Origin: DASXMT01 sp963803065
GTDB taxonomy: Bacteria > Actinomycetota > Acidimicrobiia > Acidimicrobiales > RAAP-2
Length of the DNA stretch: 64,000 bases
Direction of reading: 5' to 3'
Assembly: GCA_963803065.1 (NCBI GenBank)
Contig: CAWDKW010000004.1
Span: forward strand, 596,119 to 660,118
Shown: positions 42,376-53,751 of the stretch, piece after piece
How positions within the stretch are numbered: position 1 is the first letter of the stretch
Layout of the letters: each line of letters starts with the position of its first letter
Translations under genes and position numbers: made by a program
The notes under the pieces: model-generated
What the model saw: only the letters and a program-made list of their open reading frames with translations
Told to the model about the DNA's origin: nothing
The model's database searches: none

Positions 42376-43143
42376 GTGCAATTGGCCGATGGCAACCCCG
42401 AGCAGGGCGCGGTCCCGTCGCGCCCGTTGGTGGCTGCCGACGTCAGCGGGGGGCCAATCCCCAGGCACATCGGCTGCGTCATGGACGGGAACGGTCGGTG
42501 GGCCAGCCGCCGCGGGCTGCCCCGCACCGAGGGCCACGGTGCCGGTGAGGCTGCGCTGCTCGATGCGGTGGAGGGGGCCTTGGAGCTGGAGATCCCCTGG
42601 CTGACCATGTACGCCTTCTCGACCGAGAACTGGCGCCGCCCGGCCGACGAGGTGCGCTACCTGATGGGCTTCAACGAGGGACTCCTGGCCCGGCGCCGAG
42701 ACGAGCTGCACGACAAAGGGGTGCGGATCCGGTTTGCCGGGCGCCGAGACTGGCGGGTGCCCAAGCGGGTGCTGCGGCGCATGGACGAGTCGGTGGCGCT
42801 GACCCAGAAGAACCGGCGGATGACCCTCACCATGGCCTTCAATTACGGTGGCCGGGCCGAGATCGTCGACGCCGTCCGCCGGATCGTGGACGACCGGGTT
42901 CCGGCCAACAAGGTCGACGAGAAGGCCATACGCTCCCGGCTCTACTACCCCGACCAGCCCGACCCCGACCTGGTCATCCGGACGTCGGGGGAGACCCGGA
43001 TCTCCAACTTCCTGCTCTGGCAGCTGGCCTACAGCGAGCTGGTGTTCCCCGATGTGCTGTGGCCCGATTTCCGGCGCGAGCATCTATTCGATGCAGTTCG
43101 CGAGTACCAGCAGCGACAGCGGCGGTACGGCGGCGTGACGTGA
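42376..43143 (+). CDS. uppS: Isoprenyl (undecaprenyl) diphosphate synthase
   Basis: A 255-residue cis-prenyltransferase. The catalytic P-loop is HIGCVMDGNGRWA with the essential Asp, followed by TMYAFSTENWRRP and near the end DLVIRTSGETRISNFLLWQLAY (in parts). It makes the polyprenyl carrier for cell-wall synthesis from isopentenyl diphosphate. Actinobacteria often have two such enzymes of different chain length; this sequence alone does not tell which. The first 25 residues are a non-conserved leader. Confidence 0.95.
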   Translation: MQLADGNPEQGAVPSRPLVAADVSGGPIPRHIGCVMDGNGRWASRRGLPRTEGHGAGEAALLDAVEGALELEIPWLTMYAFSTENWRRPADEVRYLMGFNEGLLARRRDELHDKGVRIRFAGRRDWRVPKRVLRRMDESVALTQKNRRMTLTMAFNYGGRAEIVDAVRRIVDDRVPANKVDEKAIRSRLYYPDQPDPDLVIRTSGETRISNFLLWQLAYSELVFPDVLWPDFRREHLFDAVREYQQRQRRYGGVT

Positions 43144-43181
43144 CGACCGGTCGACCGGTTGGTGGCCCGGTGCGGGGTCGA

Positions 43182-43221
43182 GCCGTGATCAGGGTGGTCG
43201 TGCCGTGATCAAGGTGGCCGT
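43182..43221 (+). repeat. 20-bp duplication over the start of the 132-aa gene
   Basis: GCCGTGATCAGGGTGGTCGT (43182-43201) and GCCGTGATCAAGGTGGCCGT (43202-43221). The second holds the GTG start codon at 43205; the first holds a matching out-of-frame GTGATC. Confidence 0.85.
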
Positions 43222-43603
43222 CGCCGGCGGCGTGGCCCTCTACGTATTCTGCGTGGTCCTGGCCGCGGCCGGCTTCACCAGCATCGTGCCGCTCATCGTG
43301 CTCGTGCCCATCCTCGTGCTGTTGGTCGGCGGCGGCAACCTGCTCGGAGGACGGAACCACGGGCGGACCCGGGCGGCCGTGCCACCTGGGTTCAACCCCG
43401 CCCCCCTGTCCTCATCGGGACCGAACGGACCGCTTCCCCCCGCTCGTGGCGAGGGGGAGCCCGGCGAACCCGACAGTGTCGAGGGCGCCCCGAGGGCCAC
43501 GGACGCCACGAAGGCAGAGGGCGCCACGAAGGCGGAGGACGCCCCGAAGGCGGAGGACGCCACGAAGGCCGATGATGCCGTGGAGCCCGACGAGGACGGA
43601 TGA
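43205..43603 (+). CDS. Small membrane protein with repetitive Ala/Lys/Glu tail
   Basis: A 132-residue protein. Two hydrophobic segments (VAVAGGVALYVFCVVLAA; IVPLIVLVPILVLLVGGG) are joined by a short loop and followed by an 80-residue cytoplasmic or external tail that is disordered and contains repeated TKAEDA/TKAEGA units. No known domain. It lies between uppS and recO and overlaps recO by 4 bases (ATGA), so it is translated with recO. Function unknown. Confidence 0.7.
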   Translation: MIKVAVAGGVALYVFCVVLAAAGFTSIVPLIVLVPILVLLVGGGNLLGGRNHGRTRAAVPPGFNPAPLSSSGPNGPLPPARGEGEPGEPDSVEGAPRATDATKAEGATKAEDAPKAEDATKADDAVEPDEDG

Positions 43604-44325
43604 GCCTCTTCCGCGACCAGGGGGTGGTGCTGCGCACGATCCGGCTTGGTGAGGCGGACCGGATCGTCACCATCATGACCGAGCAGCACGGCAAGGTCCG
43701 CGCCGTGGCCAAGGGTGTCCGTCGGACCGCATCCAAGTTCGGGGCCCGGTTGGAGCCACTCAGCCACGTGGCCATCCTGGCCTGGCAGGGCCGGAGTGAT
43801 CTCGACATCGTGAACCAGGCCGAGGTGATCGACACCTTCCGCACCATCCGGGAGGATCTCGATCGGACGTCGGCCGCCCTCTCGATGCTCGAGGTGGTGG
43901 ACCAGGTCGGCCAAGAACGGCACGCCAACCCCCAGCTCTACGAGATGCTGGTCGGCGCCCTCCGGGTGTTGGACGGGGCCGACACGCCGATGGTGGCGCC
44001 GGCGTTCTTCTTGAAGGTGCTGGCTCTCGAGGGATCGGCTCCGGTGCTTGACATGTGCGTCTCGTGCGGCGAAGAGGACAGCGCACAGCTGGTGGCGTTC
44101 GACCTCATCGAGGGAGGAGTCCATTGCCGGAACTGCCGGCGCGGCCGTCCGATCTCCGCCCGCGGGCTCGAGCTGTTGCGCCGGACGCTGGGCGGGGGAC
44201 TGGCCGGCGTGCTGGCCGAGCCCCGATCGTCGGCCACCGACGAAGTGGCCTCGTTGGCCACCGAGGCGATGGAGGCCCACCTCGATCGGCGCCTTCGGGC
44301 CGTACGCTCCGGGCCGGCCTCATGA
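43600..44325 (+). CDS. recO: DNA repair protein RecO
   Basis: A 241-residue protein with the N-terminal OB fold (DQGVVLRTIRLGEADRIVTIMTEQHG, in parts; AKGVRRTASKFGARLEPLSH) and a helical C-terminal domain with a zinc-binding CVSC...CRNC pair. RecO loads RecA with RecF/RecR. The ATG at 43600 overlaps the preceding gene. Length and motifs are normal. Confidence 0.94.
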   Translation: MSLFRDQGVVLRTIRLGEADRIVTIMTEQHGKVRAVAKGVRRTASKFGARLEPLSHVAILAWQGRSDLDIVNQAEVIDTFRTIREDLDRTSAALSMLEVVDQVGQERHANPQLYEMLVGALRVLDGADTPMVAPAFFLKVLALEGSAPVLDMCVSCGEEDSAQLVAFDLIEGGVHCRNCRRGRPISARGLELLRRTLGGGLAGVLAEPRSSATDEVASLATEAMEAHLDRRLRAVRSGPAS

Positions 44326-45407
44326 CCCCGTTCGGGGTGTACGTCCACATCCCGTTCTGCCGGGCACGCTGCGACTACTGCGCCTTCGCCACCTACACCG
44401 ACCGCGACCACCTGATGGAGGACTACGCCGGCGCCTGCGTGGCCGAGTCCCGAAGGGCCGTGGACGAGGGCATGCCCGCGGCCACCTCGGTCTTCTTCGG
44501 CGGCGGGACGCCCACGCGGCTTCCTGCCGACCTCTTGTGCGACATCTTGGCCTCGATACCCACGGTGGCCGGCGTCGAGGTCACCGTGGAGTGCAACCCC
44601 GAAGACGCCCAACCGGAGCGACTTGCCCGGTACCGGGAGGCCGGCGTGACCCGGATCTCCCTCGGCGTCCAGTCGACCTCCCAACACGTGCTGGCCGGGC
44701 TCGGACGGCACCAGAGGGCGGGGGTGATGGCCGAGGCGGCTGCGGCGGTAGCCGCCGCCGGGTTCGCATCGTGGAACATGGACCTCATCATCGGTGGGGC
44801 GGGGGAGACCGACGCCGACTGGGAGCGCAGCCTGGCCGACCTGGTCGCGCTCCCCGATCCTCCGCCTCACATCAGTGCCTACGCCCTCACGGTGGAGCCG
44901 GGGACGCCGCTGGCCGCCGACCCATCCCGGCACCCCGACGACGACACCCAGGCGGCCCGCTACGAGCGCACCGAGGAGGTATTGACGGCGGCCGGGTACC
45001 GGTGGGAGGAGATCTCCAACTGGGCCCGACCCGGCCACGAGTGCCGCCACAACCACCTGTACTGGGACCATGGCGACTACCGAGGGATCGGATCGGCGGC
45101 CCACTCCCACCAGTCGGGCCGTCGCTGGTGGAACGTGCGCACGCCCGAACGGTACGTCCGAGAGATCGCCGCCGGCCACGACCCGACGGCAGGTGAGGAG
45201 GTCCTGAGCGAGTACCAACGCGCCTTCGAAGCGCTCACCCTCTCGCTGCGCACCCGGTCGGGCGTGCCGGCCAGCGCCGTACCCGATGACCCCGATCTTG
45301 ATGGCCTCACGACCACGGGTGCAGGCCGGGCCGTGCTCACCGTTCGGGGCAGGCTGCTGGCCAATGAGGTGAGCGCCCGGTTGCTCGTCGACGTCTCGGC
45401 CCGCTGA
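44322..45407 (+). CDS. hemW: HemW-like radical SAM protein
   Basis: A 361-residue radical SAM enzyme. The 4Fe-4S site is CRARCDYC directly after VYVHIPF. FFGGGTPT and GVQSTSQHVLAGLGRHQ are further motifs, and the C-terminal HemN-like domain follows (YEISNWARPGHECRHN-like EEISNWARPG). HemW is a heme chaperone, often misnamed coproporphyrinogen oxidase; it lacks the long N-terminus of true HemN. The ATG at 44322 overlaps recO (ATGA), and this start puts the Cys motif at the usual place. Confidence 0.92.
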   Translation: MTPFGVYVHIPFCRARCDYCAFATYTDRDHLMEDYAGACVAESRRAVDEGMPAATSVFFGGGTPTRLPADLLCDILASIPTVAGVEVTVECNPEDAQPERLARYREAGVTRISLGVQSTSQHVLAGLGRHQRAGVMAEAAAAVAAAGFASWNMDLIIGGAGETDADWERSLADLVALPDPPPHISAYALTVEPGTPLAADPSRHPDDDTQAARYERTEEVLTAAGYRWEEISNWARPGHECRHNHLYWDHGDYRGIGSAAHSHQSGRRWWNVRTPERYVREIAAGHDPTAGEEVLSEYQRAFEALTLSLRTRSGVPASAVPDDPDLDGLTTTGAGRAVLTVRGRLLANEVSARLLVDVSAR

Positions 45408-45437
45408 TCCGGGGCATGGGCCGCCTCGGCCCGCTGA
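45395..45437 (+). repeat. Direct repeat containing the hemW stop codon
   Basis: CTCGGCCCGCTGA at 45395-45407, whose TGA is the hemW stop, and again at 45425-45437. Confidence 0.85.
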
Positions 45438-45485
45438 GGCGAGGCAACCGTGCGCCTCCTGGGCTGGGTCTTCGGCGGCACCCGG

Positions 45486-45491
45486 TACCAT
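45486..45491 (+). promoter_or_regulatory. -10 box (TACCAT) of glyS, leaderless
   Basis: TACCAT followed by six bases (TCCCCC) and the ATG at 45498; no ribosome site, so a leaderless mRNA is likely. Confidence 0.5.
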
Positions 45492-45497
45492 TCCCCC

Positions 45498-46913
45498 ATG
45501 TCCGACGCCACCGCACCCGACGATGCCGTGGAGCGGCAGACCGACCTGAAAGACCCGACCGACCTGAAGGACCCCACCGACCTGAAGGACCCCACCGACC
45601 TGACCGAGCCCACGTTGGACCTGATGGAAAAGGTCGTGAGCCTGTGCAAGCGGCGCGGGTTCATCTTCCAGTCGGCCGAGATCTACGGCGGCTTCCGCTC
45701 GACCTACGACTACGGGCCGCTGGGCGTGAACCTGCTCCGCAACGTCAAGGATGCCTGGTGGAAGGCGATGGTGCAGCAACGAACCGACGTCGTCGGCCTC
45801 GATGCGTCCATCCTGTCGCCTCCTGCCGTCTGGGAGGCGTCCGGCCACCTGGCCAACTTCACCGACCCGCTGGTCGACTGCCGACACTGCCACCAGCGGT
45901 GGCGAGCCGACAAGATCGACGGGGTCTGCCCGTCGTGTGGGTCGACCGAGTTCACCGAGGCCCGGGCGTTCAATCTCATGTTCAAGACCCACGCCGGCCC
46001 GTTGGAGGACGAGGGGGCCGTCGCCTACCTGCGCCCGGAGACGGCCCAGGGCATGTTCATCAACTTCATGAACGTGCTCCAGACCACGAGGAAGAAGCCG
46101 CCGTTCGGGATCGCCCAGGTGGGGAAGTCCTTTCGCAACGAGATCACCCCGCAGAACTTCGTGTTCCGGACCCGCGAGTTCGAGCAGATGGAGATGGAGT
46201 TCTTCGTGCCCCCGGCCGAGGCCCAGCAGTGGTTCGAGTACTGGCTGGACGAGCGCTACCGCTGGTACATCGACCTGGGCATCCCCGAGGACCAGCTGCG
46301 GTTGCGACACCACGAGGCCGACGAGCTGTCCCACTACTCGGCGGCGACGGCCGACGTGGAGTTCCTCTTCCCCTGGGGTTGGGACGAGCTCGAGGGCATC
46401 GCCAACCGCACCGATTTCGACCTGAAGGCCCATGCCGCCGCGTCGGGTGAGCGCCTCGACTACTTCGACCCCACCACCAACGAACGGTACGTCCCCTACG
46501 TCATCGAGCCAGCGGCCGGGGCCACGAGGACGATGATGGCCTTCCTGCTGGCCGCCTACCACGAGGACGAGGTAGCCGGGGAGACGCGGTCGATCCTGCG
46601 GCTGCATCCGAGGCTTGCCCCCTACCAGGTGGCCGTCCTGCCCCTGTCCAAGAAGGACACACTCGAGCCCCTGACCCAGCAGGTGCTCTCGGCCCTCCAG
46701 CCTCATTTCATGTGCGACTACGACGTGACCCAGTCCATCGGCCGGCGCTACCGTCGCCAGGACGAAGTAGGGACGCCGTGGTGTGTGACCATCGACTTCG
46801 ACTCGCTGGACGACCTGGCCGTGACCGTCCGGGACCGGGACACGACCGACCAGGAACGGGTCCCGATCGTGGATCTGGTCGAGGCGATCGAGCGCCGTAT
46901 GGCCGGCGCCTGA
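45498..46913 (+). CDS. glyS: Glycyl-tRNA synthetase (homodimeric, class II)
   Basis: A 471-residue GlyRS of the alpha2 type. Class II motifs: FIFQSAEIYGGFRSTYDYGP (N-terminal signature), motif 2 FRNEITPQNFVFRTREFEQME (in parts), motif 3 near PYVIEPAAGATRTMMAFL. The C-terminal anticodon domain starts at APYQVAVLPLSKKD. The first 30 residues carry four copies of DLKDPT/DLTEPT, encoded by an 18-bp tandem repeat (45543-45596), and are not part of the enzyme fold. A zinc-ribbon-like CRHCHQRW...CPSCG insert is present, as in other bacterial GlyRS. Confidence 0.96.
   Translation: MSDATAPDDAVERQTDLKDPTDLKDPTDLKDPTDLTEPTLDLMEKVVSLCKRRGFIFQSAEIYGGFRSTYDYGPLGVNLLRNVKDAWWKAMVQQRTDVVGLDASILSPPAVWEASGHLANFTDPLVDCRHCHQRWRADKIDGVCPSCGSTEFTEARAFNLMFKTHAGPLEDEGAVAYLRPETAQGMFINFMNVLQTTRKKPPFGIAQVGKSFRNEITPQNFVFRTREFEQMEMEFFVPPAEAQQWFEYWLDERYRWYIDLGIPEDQLRLRHHEADELSHYSAATADVEFLFPWGWDELEGIANRTDFDLKAHAAASGERLDYFDPTTNERYVPYVIEPAAGATRTMMAFLLAAYHEDEVAGETRSILRLHPRLAPYQVAVLPLSKKDTLEPLTQQVLSALQPHFMCDYDVTQSIGRRYRRQDEVGTPWCVTIDFDSLDDLAVTVRDRDTTDQERVPIVDLVEAIERRMAGA
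45543..45596 (+). repeat. 18-bp tandem repeat in glyS (x3)
   Basis: GACCTGAA(A/G)GACCC(G/C)ACC at 45543-45560, 45561-45578 and 45579-45596 encodes repeated DLKDPT. Confidence 0.9.
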
Positions 46914-46988
46914 GGGCAGCCCGCCGCGGCACTGCGCCAGAGGCCGGCCCGCGCCTCCGGTCGCTTCGGAGCCGTCGACATCGTTGGG

Positions 46989-47043
46989 TAGCATTGGGGG
47001 TTCGCGCATACAGCGCGAAAGCCACCCCGACCAGCTGCAGGAG
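46989..47043 (+). promoter_or_regulatory. Promoter and leader of ppdK
   Basis: TAGCAT at 46989-46994 may be the -10 box. The leader holds an inverted repeat TTCGCG-N7-CGCGAA at 47001-47019 and the ribosome site AGGAG at 47039-47043 before the ATG at 47054. This gene, unlike many neighbours, has a proper leader. Confidence 0.45.
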
Positions 47044-47053
47044 ACTCGACGCG

Positions 47054-49795
<2,742 letters not shown>

Positions 49796-49805
49796 AAGGG
49801 CGGGG

Positions 49806-49885
49806 ACACCCTGGCGGAGCCTGCAGTTCGCCCCTGGCAGGCCGGCGCGTACAGTTCGCTCCCGGCGAGGCGTGCGGTTCACCGG
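49806..49885 (+). repeat. Degenerate repeat between ppdK and dnaG
   Basis: Three loose copies of a roughly 26-base unit (CTGGCGGAGCCTGCAGTTCG; CTGGCAGGCCGG...CAGTTCG; CCGGCGAGGCGTGCGGTTC) fill the spacer before dnaG. Confidence 0.55.
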
Positions 49886-49899
49886 TCGCCGCGGCACGG

Positions 49900-49905
49900 T
49901 ACCGT
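49900..49905 (+). promoter_or_regulatory. -10 box (TACCGT) of dnaG-rpoD, leaderless
   Basis: TACCGT followed by CAACACCC and the GTG at 49914; no ribosome site. Confidence 0.45.
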
Positions 49906-49913
49906 CAACACCC

Positions 49914-51803
49914 GTGGGGATCCCCGACGAGGACGTGGCCCGAGTCAGGGCGAGCACCGACATCGTGGCGCTCATCGGCGAGCACGTCGCCTTGAAGCGC
50001 GTGGGCCGGCGCTGGAGCGGCCTGTGCCCGTTCCATGCCGAGAAGACGGCCTCGTTCAGCGTCAACGCCGAGGAGGGCTTCTACTACTGCTTCGGTTGCC
50101 AGGCCAAGGGCGACGCCATCACCTTCGTGCGGGCCATCGACCACCTGGACTTCGTCGACGCCGTCCGCAGACTGGCCGATAAGGCGGGTATCACCATCCA
50201 CGAGGACGCCGACGCCGGCCGGGCCAGCCAGCGGCGCAAGCTGTACATGAACGCGATGGAGGCGGCCACCGAGTGGTACCACCAACGGCTCCTGACCGGA
50301 GCGGACGCCGGGCAGGCCCGTGACTACCTTCGTTCCCGCGGCTATGACGGCTCGGTGGTCCGCCGGTTCCGCCTCGGGTGGGCGCCCGACGACTGGGACG
50401 CACTGTGCCGGGCCCTCAAATTGTCCGAGGAGGTGGCGGTGGGGGCGGGCCTCGGGTTCGTGAACCGCCGGGGCCGGCTCCAGGATGCCTTTCGGGGCCG
50501 GGTCCTCTTCCCCATCTGCGACTCGTCCGGTCGACCGGTCGCCCTGGGCGGCCGGGTGCTGCCGGGGAGCAGCGACCCGGCCAAGTACAAGAACTCACAG
50601 GAGTCGGTCATCTACTCCAAGCGCAAGGTCCTCTACGGGCTCAACTGGGCCAAGGCCGACATCATCGCCAGCGACGAGGTGGTGGTGTGCGAGGGCTACA
50701 CCGACGTGATCGGCTTCTTCGAGGCGGGGGTGGAGCGGGCGGTGGCCACCTGCGGTACGGCCATGGCCGACGAGCACTTCGGTATCCTCCGGAACTTCGC
50801 CAAGCGGGTGGTGCTGGCCTACGACGCCGACGGGGCCGGCCAGGCCGCCGCCGGTCGCTTCTACGAATGGGAGCGCCGGCACGAGATCGACGTGGCCGTG
50901 GCCGACCTCCCTCCCGGAGCCGACCCGGGCGAGCTGTCCAGGTCGGACCCCCAGGCCCTCCGGGCCGCCATCGAGGGGGCGAAGCCGTTCCTCCAGTTCC
51001 GGGTGGAGCGGGTGCTGTCGGCGGCAGACCTGTCGACGCCCGAGGGCAGGGCCAAGGCGGCCGACGCCGCACTCTCCGCCGTGGCCGAGCACCCCGACGA
51101 CCTGGTCAGGGACCAGTACGTCATGCAGGTGGCGGAGCGATGCCGGCTCGAGCCGGCATCCCTGCGGGACCGGCTCGAGCGCCTGCGCCGTGAGGGGTCG
51201 AAGGACCCGTCCTCGAGACGGGCCGGCCCGCCGGGCCGATCGACCGGTGACGACGCGCCCTCGTGGGTCCGCGACCCGGACGATCCGTGGGATCGCGGCG
51301 GGCCCGATGGGGACGAGGACGCCCCGGGATTCGAGGACGAGCCGGGGTGGCGACGGCCCCCGTCCTTCGGACCGGGTCTCGAGGCGCTCAAGTTGGCCAT
51401 CCATCGTCCTGAGGAGGTGGCTCACCGGCTCGAGCCGGTGCTCTTCGGTGACGACCTCCAGCGCAGCGCGCTGATGGTGCTGATGGAGGCCGACGACCTC
51501 CGGGTGGCCATCGCCGAGGCGCCGCCCCGGGTGCGGGACCTGCTGGCCCGCCTGGTGGTGGAGGAGCCGGTGGGCGACGCCGACGGCGTCCTGTTCAACC
51601 TGGTGCGATTGGCGGCGCGCCGAGAGCTGACCGTGCTGGAGCGAGAAGCGCGGACGTCGCCCGAGGCCGGGTCGGAAGTGGTCGAGATCCGGCCCATCAT
51701 CGAGCAATTGGAGGTCACAGGTGGCGCCGGTGAGGCGTCGGATCGGTTGGTAGCCTGGCTCGTTGGGAGGGAGCACATGAGTCTGACGGGCGGAGGCACG
51801 TGA
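49914..51803 (+). CDS. dnaG: DNA primase DnaG
   Basis: A 629-residue primase. The zinc-binding CPFHAEKTASF and YYCFGCQAKGD, the TOPRIM domain (VVVCEGYTDVIGF, LAYDADGAGQ) and a DnaB-binding C-terminal domain are all visible. An acidic Asp/Gly/Pro insert lies between the TOPRIM and C-terminal domains. The GTG at 49914 gives MGIPDEDVARVRAS, the normal primase start, and fits the upstream -10 box; a GTG at 49872 is less likely. The stop overlaps rpoD by four bases. Confidence 0.95.
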   Translation: MGIPDEDVARVRASTDIVALIGEHVALKRVGRRWSGLCPFHAEKTASFSVNAEEGFYYCFGCQAKGDAITFVRAIDHLDFVDAVRRLADKAGITIHEDADAGRASQRRKLYMNAMEAATEWYHQRLLTGADAGQARDYLRSRGYDGSVVRRFRLGWAPDDWDALCRALKLSEEVAVGAGLGFVNRRGRLQDAFRGRVLFPICDSSGRPVALGGRVLPGSSDPAKYKNSQESVIYSKRKVLYGLNWAKADIIASDEVVVCEGYTDVIGFFEAGVERAVATCGTAMADEHFGILRNFAKRVVLAYDADGAGQAAAGRFYEWERRHEIDVAVADLPPGADPGELSRSDPQALRAAIEGAKPFLQFRVERVLSAADLSTPEGRAKAADAALSAVAEHPDDLVRDQYVMQVAERCRLEPASLRDRLERLRREGSKDPSSRRAGPPGRSTGDDAPSWVRDPDDPWDRGGPDGDEDAPGFEDEPGWRRPPSFGPGLEALKLAIHRPEEVAHRLEPVLFGDDLQRSALMVLMEADDLRVAIAEAPPRVRDLLARLVVEEPVGDADGVLFNLVRLAARRELTVLEREARTSPEAGSEVVEIRPIIEQLEVTGGAGEASDRLVAWLVGREHMSLTGGGT

Positions 51804-53425
51804 CCGCCGGGCGCATCGCTCGGCCGTCGGTACAGGTAATGACGGACCACATCATGGACGACCATCGTGGGAGCGGTCAGGCTTCGCTACCCGACACCAC
51901 CTCTCCTGTCGGTGCTCCTGTGGGCTCACCTGTCGGCGCCGTGCTGTACGCCCACGAGTTCGACGTCTTGCTCCGATTGGGGAGAGCCAAGGGTTTCCTC
52001 GAACAGGACGACCTCATGTCCGTACTGCGATCGGTCGAGCTGAGCCCGGACGTGATCATCGATGTGGTCATGCGGGTCCGGGCCGAGGGGATCGAGTTCG
52101 TCGACGCCCCCGACGAGGTCGGCGACCTGAGGTCGGTGCCACCGACGACCGCCGTGCTCGACACGGGCAGCAGCGATGGTGTGCGGGGCACGGGCAGGGT
52201 CGGCATGGCCGGCAGAGGGGTGACGGGCAACGGCACCGGCCCGGCCGGCGATGCGGCGCCGCATGCGCCCGACGCCGAAGCTGCGGCGCTGCATGCCCCC
52301 GACACCGACACGGCGACTGCGCCGGCTCCGGAGTCGGTACCGGCTCGGGAGGTGCCACCGGCTCCCGAGTCCCCGCCGGCCGGGCGGTCGGCCCGGAAGC
52401 CGAGCACAGGGCGGTCAATTGATCGGCTCTCGCCCCGGACCCCGTCCGATGCGGTTCCGGCGGACAACGGCTACTCCGGGAGCGACCGCTTCGCCGGACC
52501 GGGGGCCGATCCGGTGCACACCTACCTGAAGGAGATCGGGAAGGTCCAGCTGCTCGATGCGGCGCTCGAAGTCGAGCTGGCCCAGCGGATCCTGGCCGGG
52601 ACCGAGGCGGCCGAGCGGCTCGAGCGCGGCGACGAGCCCTCGGTCAGTGACGGTGGTCGGTCGCGGGTCAGCGAAGGCGTCCTGGTGCGGCGGGGACAGG
52701 CGGCCAAGGAGGCACTGATCGAGGCGAACCTCCGGCTGGTGGTGTCGATCGCCAAGCGCTACCGCAACCGGGGGATGGCGTTCCTGGACCTGATCCAAGA
52801 GGGAAACCTCGGACTGATGCGGGCGGTCGAGAAGTTCGACCACACCAAGGGATTCAAGTTCTCGACCTACGCCACCTGGTGGATCCGCCAGGCCATCACC
52901 CGGGCCATCGCCGATCAGGCCCGCACCATCCGCATCCCCGTGCACATGGTCGAAACGATCAACAAGGTGGTGTGGGCCCAGCGGCAGCTCCTCCAGGAGC
53001 TGGGTCGCGAGCCCACGGCCGGGGAACTGGCCCAGCAGGTCGACTTCACCATCGAGCGCGTGCGGGAGATCCAGCAGATCAACCAGGACACGGTGTCGCT
53101 CGAGCAACCCATGGGCGACGAGGACGACTTCAGCCTGTCCGACCTCATCGAGGACCGGGGTGCGGTGGTTCCCGACGACGCGGCCACCCGCATCATGCTC
53201 GACGAGGCTGTGCGCGAGGCCCTCGGCCACCTGGCCCCGCGGGAACAGGACGTGGTGCGGCTCCGTTTCGGGCTGGACGACGGCAAGGTCCGGACGCTCG
53301 AGGAGGTGGGCAAGGCCTTCGGGGTGACCCGCGAGCGCATCCGCCAGATCGAGGCCAAGACCCTGGCCAAGCTGCGGCGGCCCGACTCCGCCCAGCTCCT
53401 CAGGGACTACCTCGACGAGGTCTGA
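51800..53425 (+). CDS. rpoD: Primary RNA polymerase sigma factor RpoD (SigA)
   Basis: A 541-residue group 1 sigma factor. Region 1.2 is DPVHTYLKEIGKVQLL, region 2 includes RNRGMAFLDLIQEGNLGLMRAVEKFD (in parts) and KFSTYATWWIRQAITRAIADQ (in parts), region 3 has LEQPMGDEDDFSLSDLIED, and region 4 has FGVTRERIRQIEAKTLAKLR. The N-terminal 220 residues hold region 1.1-like sequence and a disordered Ala/Pro/Gly stretch. It forms the dnaG-rpoD operon with a GTGA overlap. Confidence 0.97.
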   Translation: MTAGRIARPSVQVMTDHIMDDHRGSGQASLPDTTSPVGAPVGSPVGAVLYAHEFDVLLRLGRAKGFLEQDDLMSVLRSVELSPDVIIDVVMRVRAEGIEFVDAPDEVGDLRSVPPTTAVLDTGSSDGVRGTGRVGMAGRGVTGNGTGPAGDAAPHAPDAEAAALHAPDTDTATAPAPESVPAREVPPAPESPPAGRSARKPSTGRSIDRLSPRTPSDAVPADNGYSGSDRFAGPGADPVHTYLKEIGKVQLLDAALEVELAQRILAGTEAAERLERGDEPSVSDGGRSRVSEGVLVRRGQAAKEALIEANLRLVVSIAKRYRNRGMAFLDLIQEGNLGLMRAVEKFDHTKGFKFSTYATWWIRQAITRAIADQARTIRIPVHMVETINKVVWAQRQLLQELGREPTAGELAQQVDFTIERVREIQQINQDTVSLEQPMGDEDDFSLSDLIEDRGAVVPDDAATRIMLDEAVREALGHLAPREQDVVRLRFGLDDGKVRTLEEVGKAFGVTRERIRQIEAKTLAKLRRPDSAQLLRDYLDEV

Positions 53426-53481
53426 TTCCCCGACCCTCGCTTGCTGAGTCCGGGAAGGACCGCCAGGAGCGCTGGTCCGGG

Positions 53482-53535
53482 TGGACTCGACCGCAGATGT
53501 GGACTCGGTCGCAGATGTGGACTCGGCCGCAGACG
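53482..53535 (+). repeat. 18-bp tandem repeat (x3) downstream of rpoD
   Basis: TGGACTCG(AC/GT/GC)CGCAGA(T/C)G at 53482, 53500 and 53518. It lies in the 326-base gap 53426-53751, otherwise without recognisable genes. Confidence 0.85.
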
Positions 53536-53751
53536 CGACGTCCCAGCCAGCTTCGATGAGGTCGCAGAGAGCAGCTGATCGCAATGCAGAGCGCTTTCTT
53601 GCTGTTTCGCCCATGGGGCTAGTCTTGGCGAGCCCACTCGAACAGCCAACGATCGAGCGGATGCCCGCGAGCGCTGGCTGAAACGCCCAGTGCGCACTCT
53701 TCGTTGATGGTGTGGTCCGGATCGGGCCGAACGAGTAAAAGGACTAGCCGA

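Noticed and set aside
43938..47009. A 1023-codon open frame on the minus strand
   Set aside because: It runs opposite to recO, hemW and glyS, all with clear motifs. Its translation is a low-complexity Gly/Arg/Val/His mix without any domain; long antisense frames are expected at this GC content.
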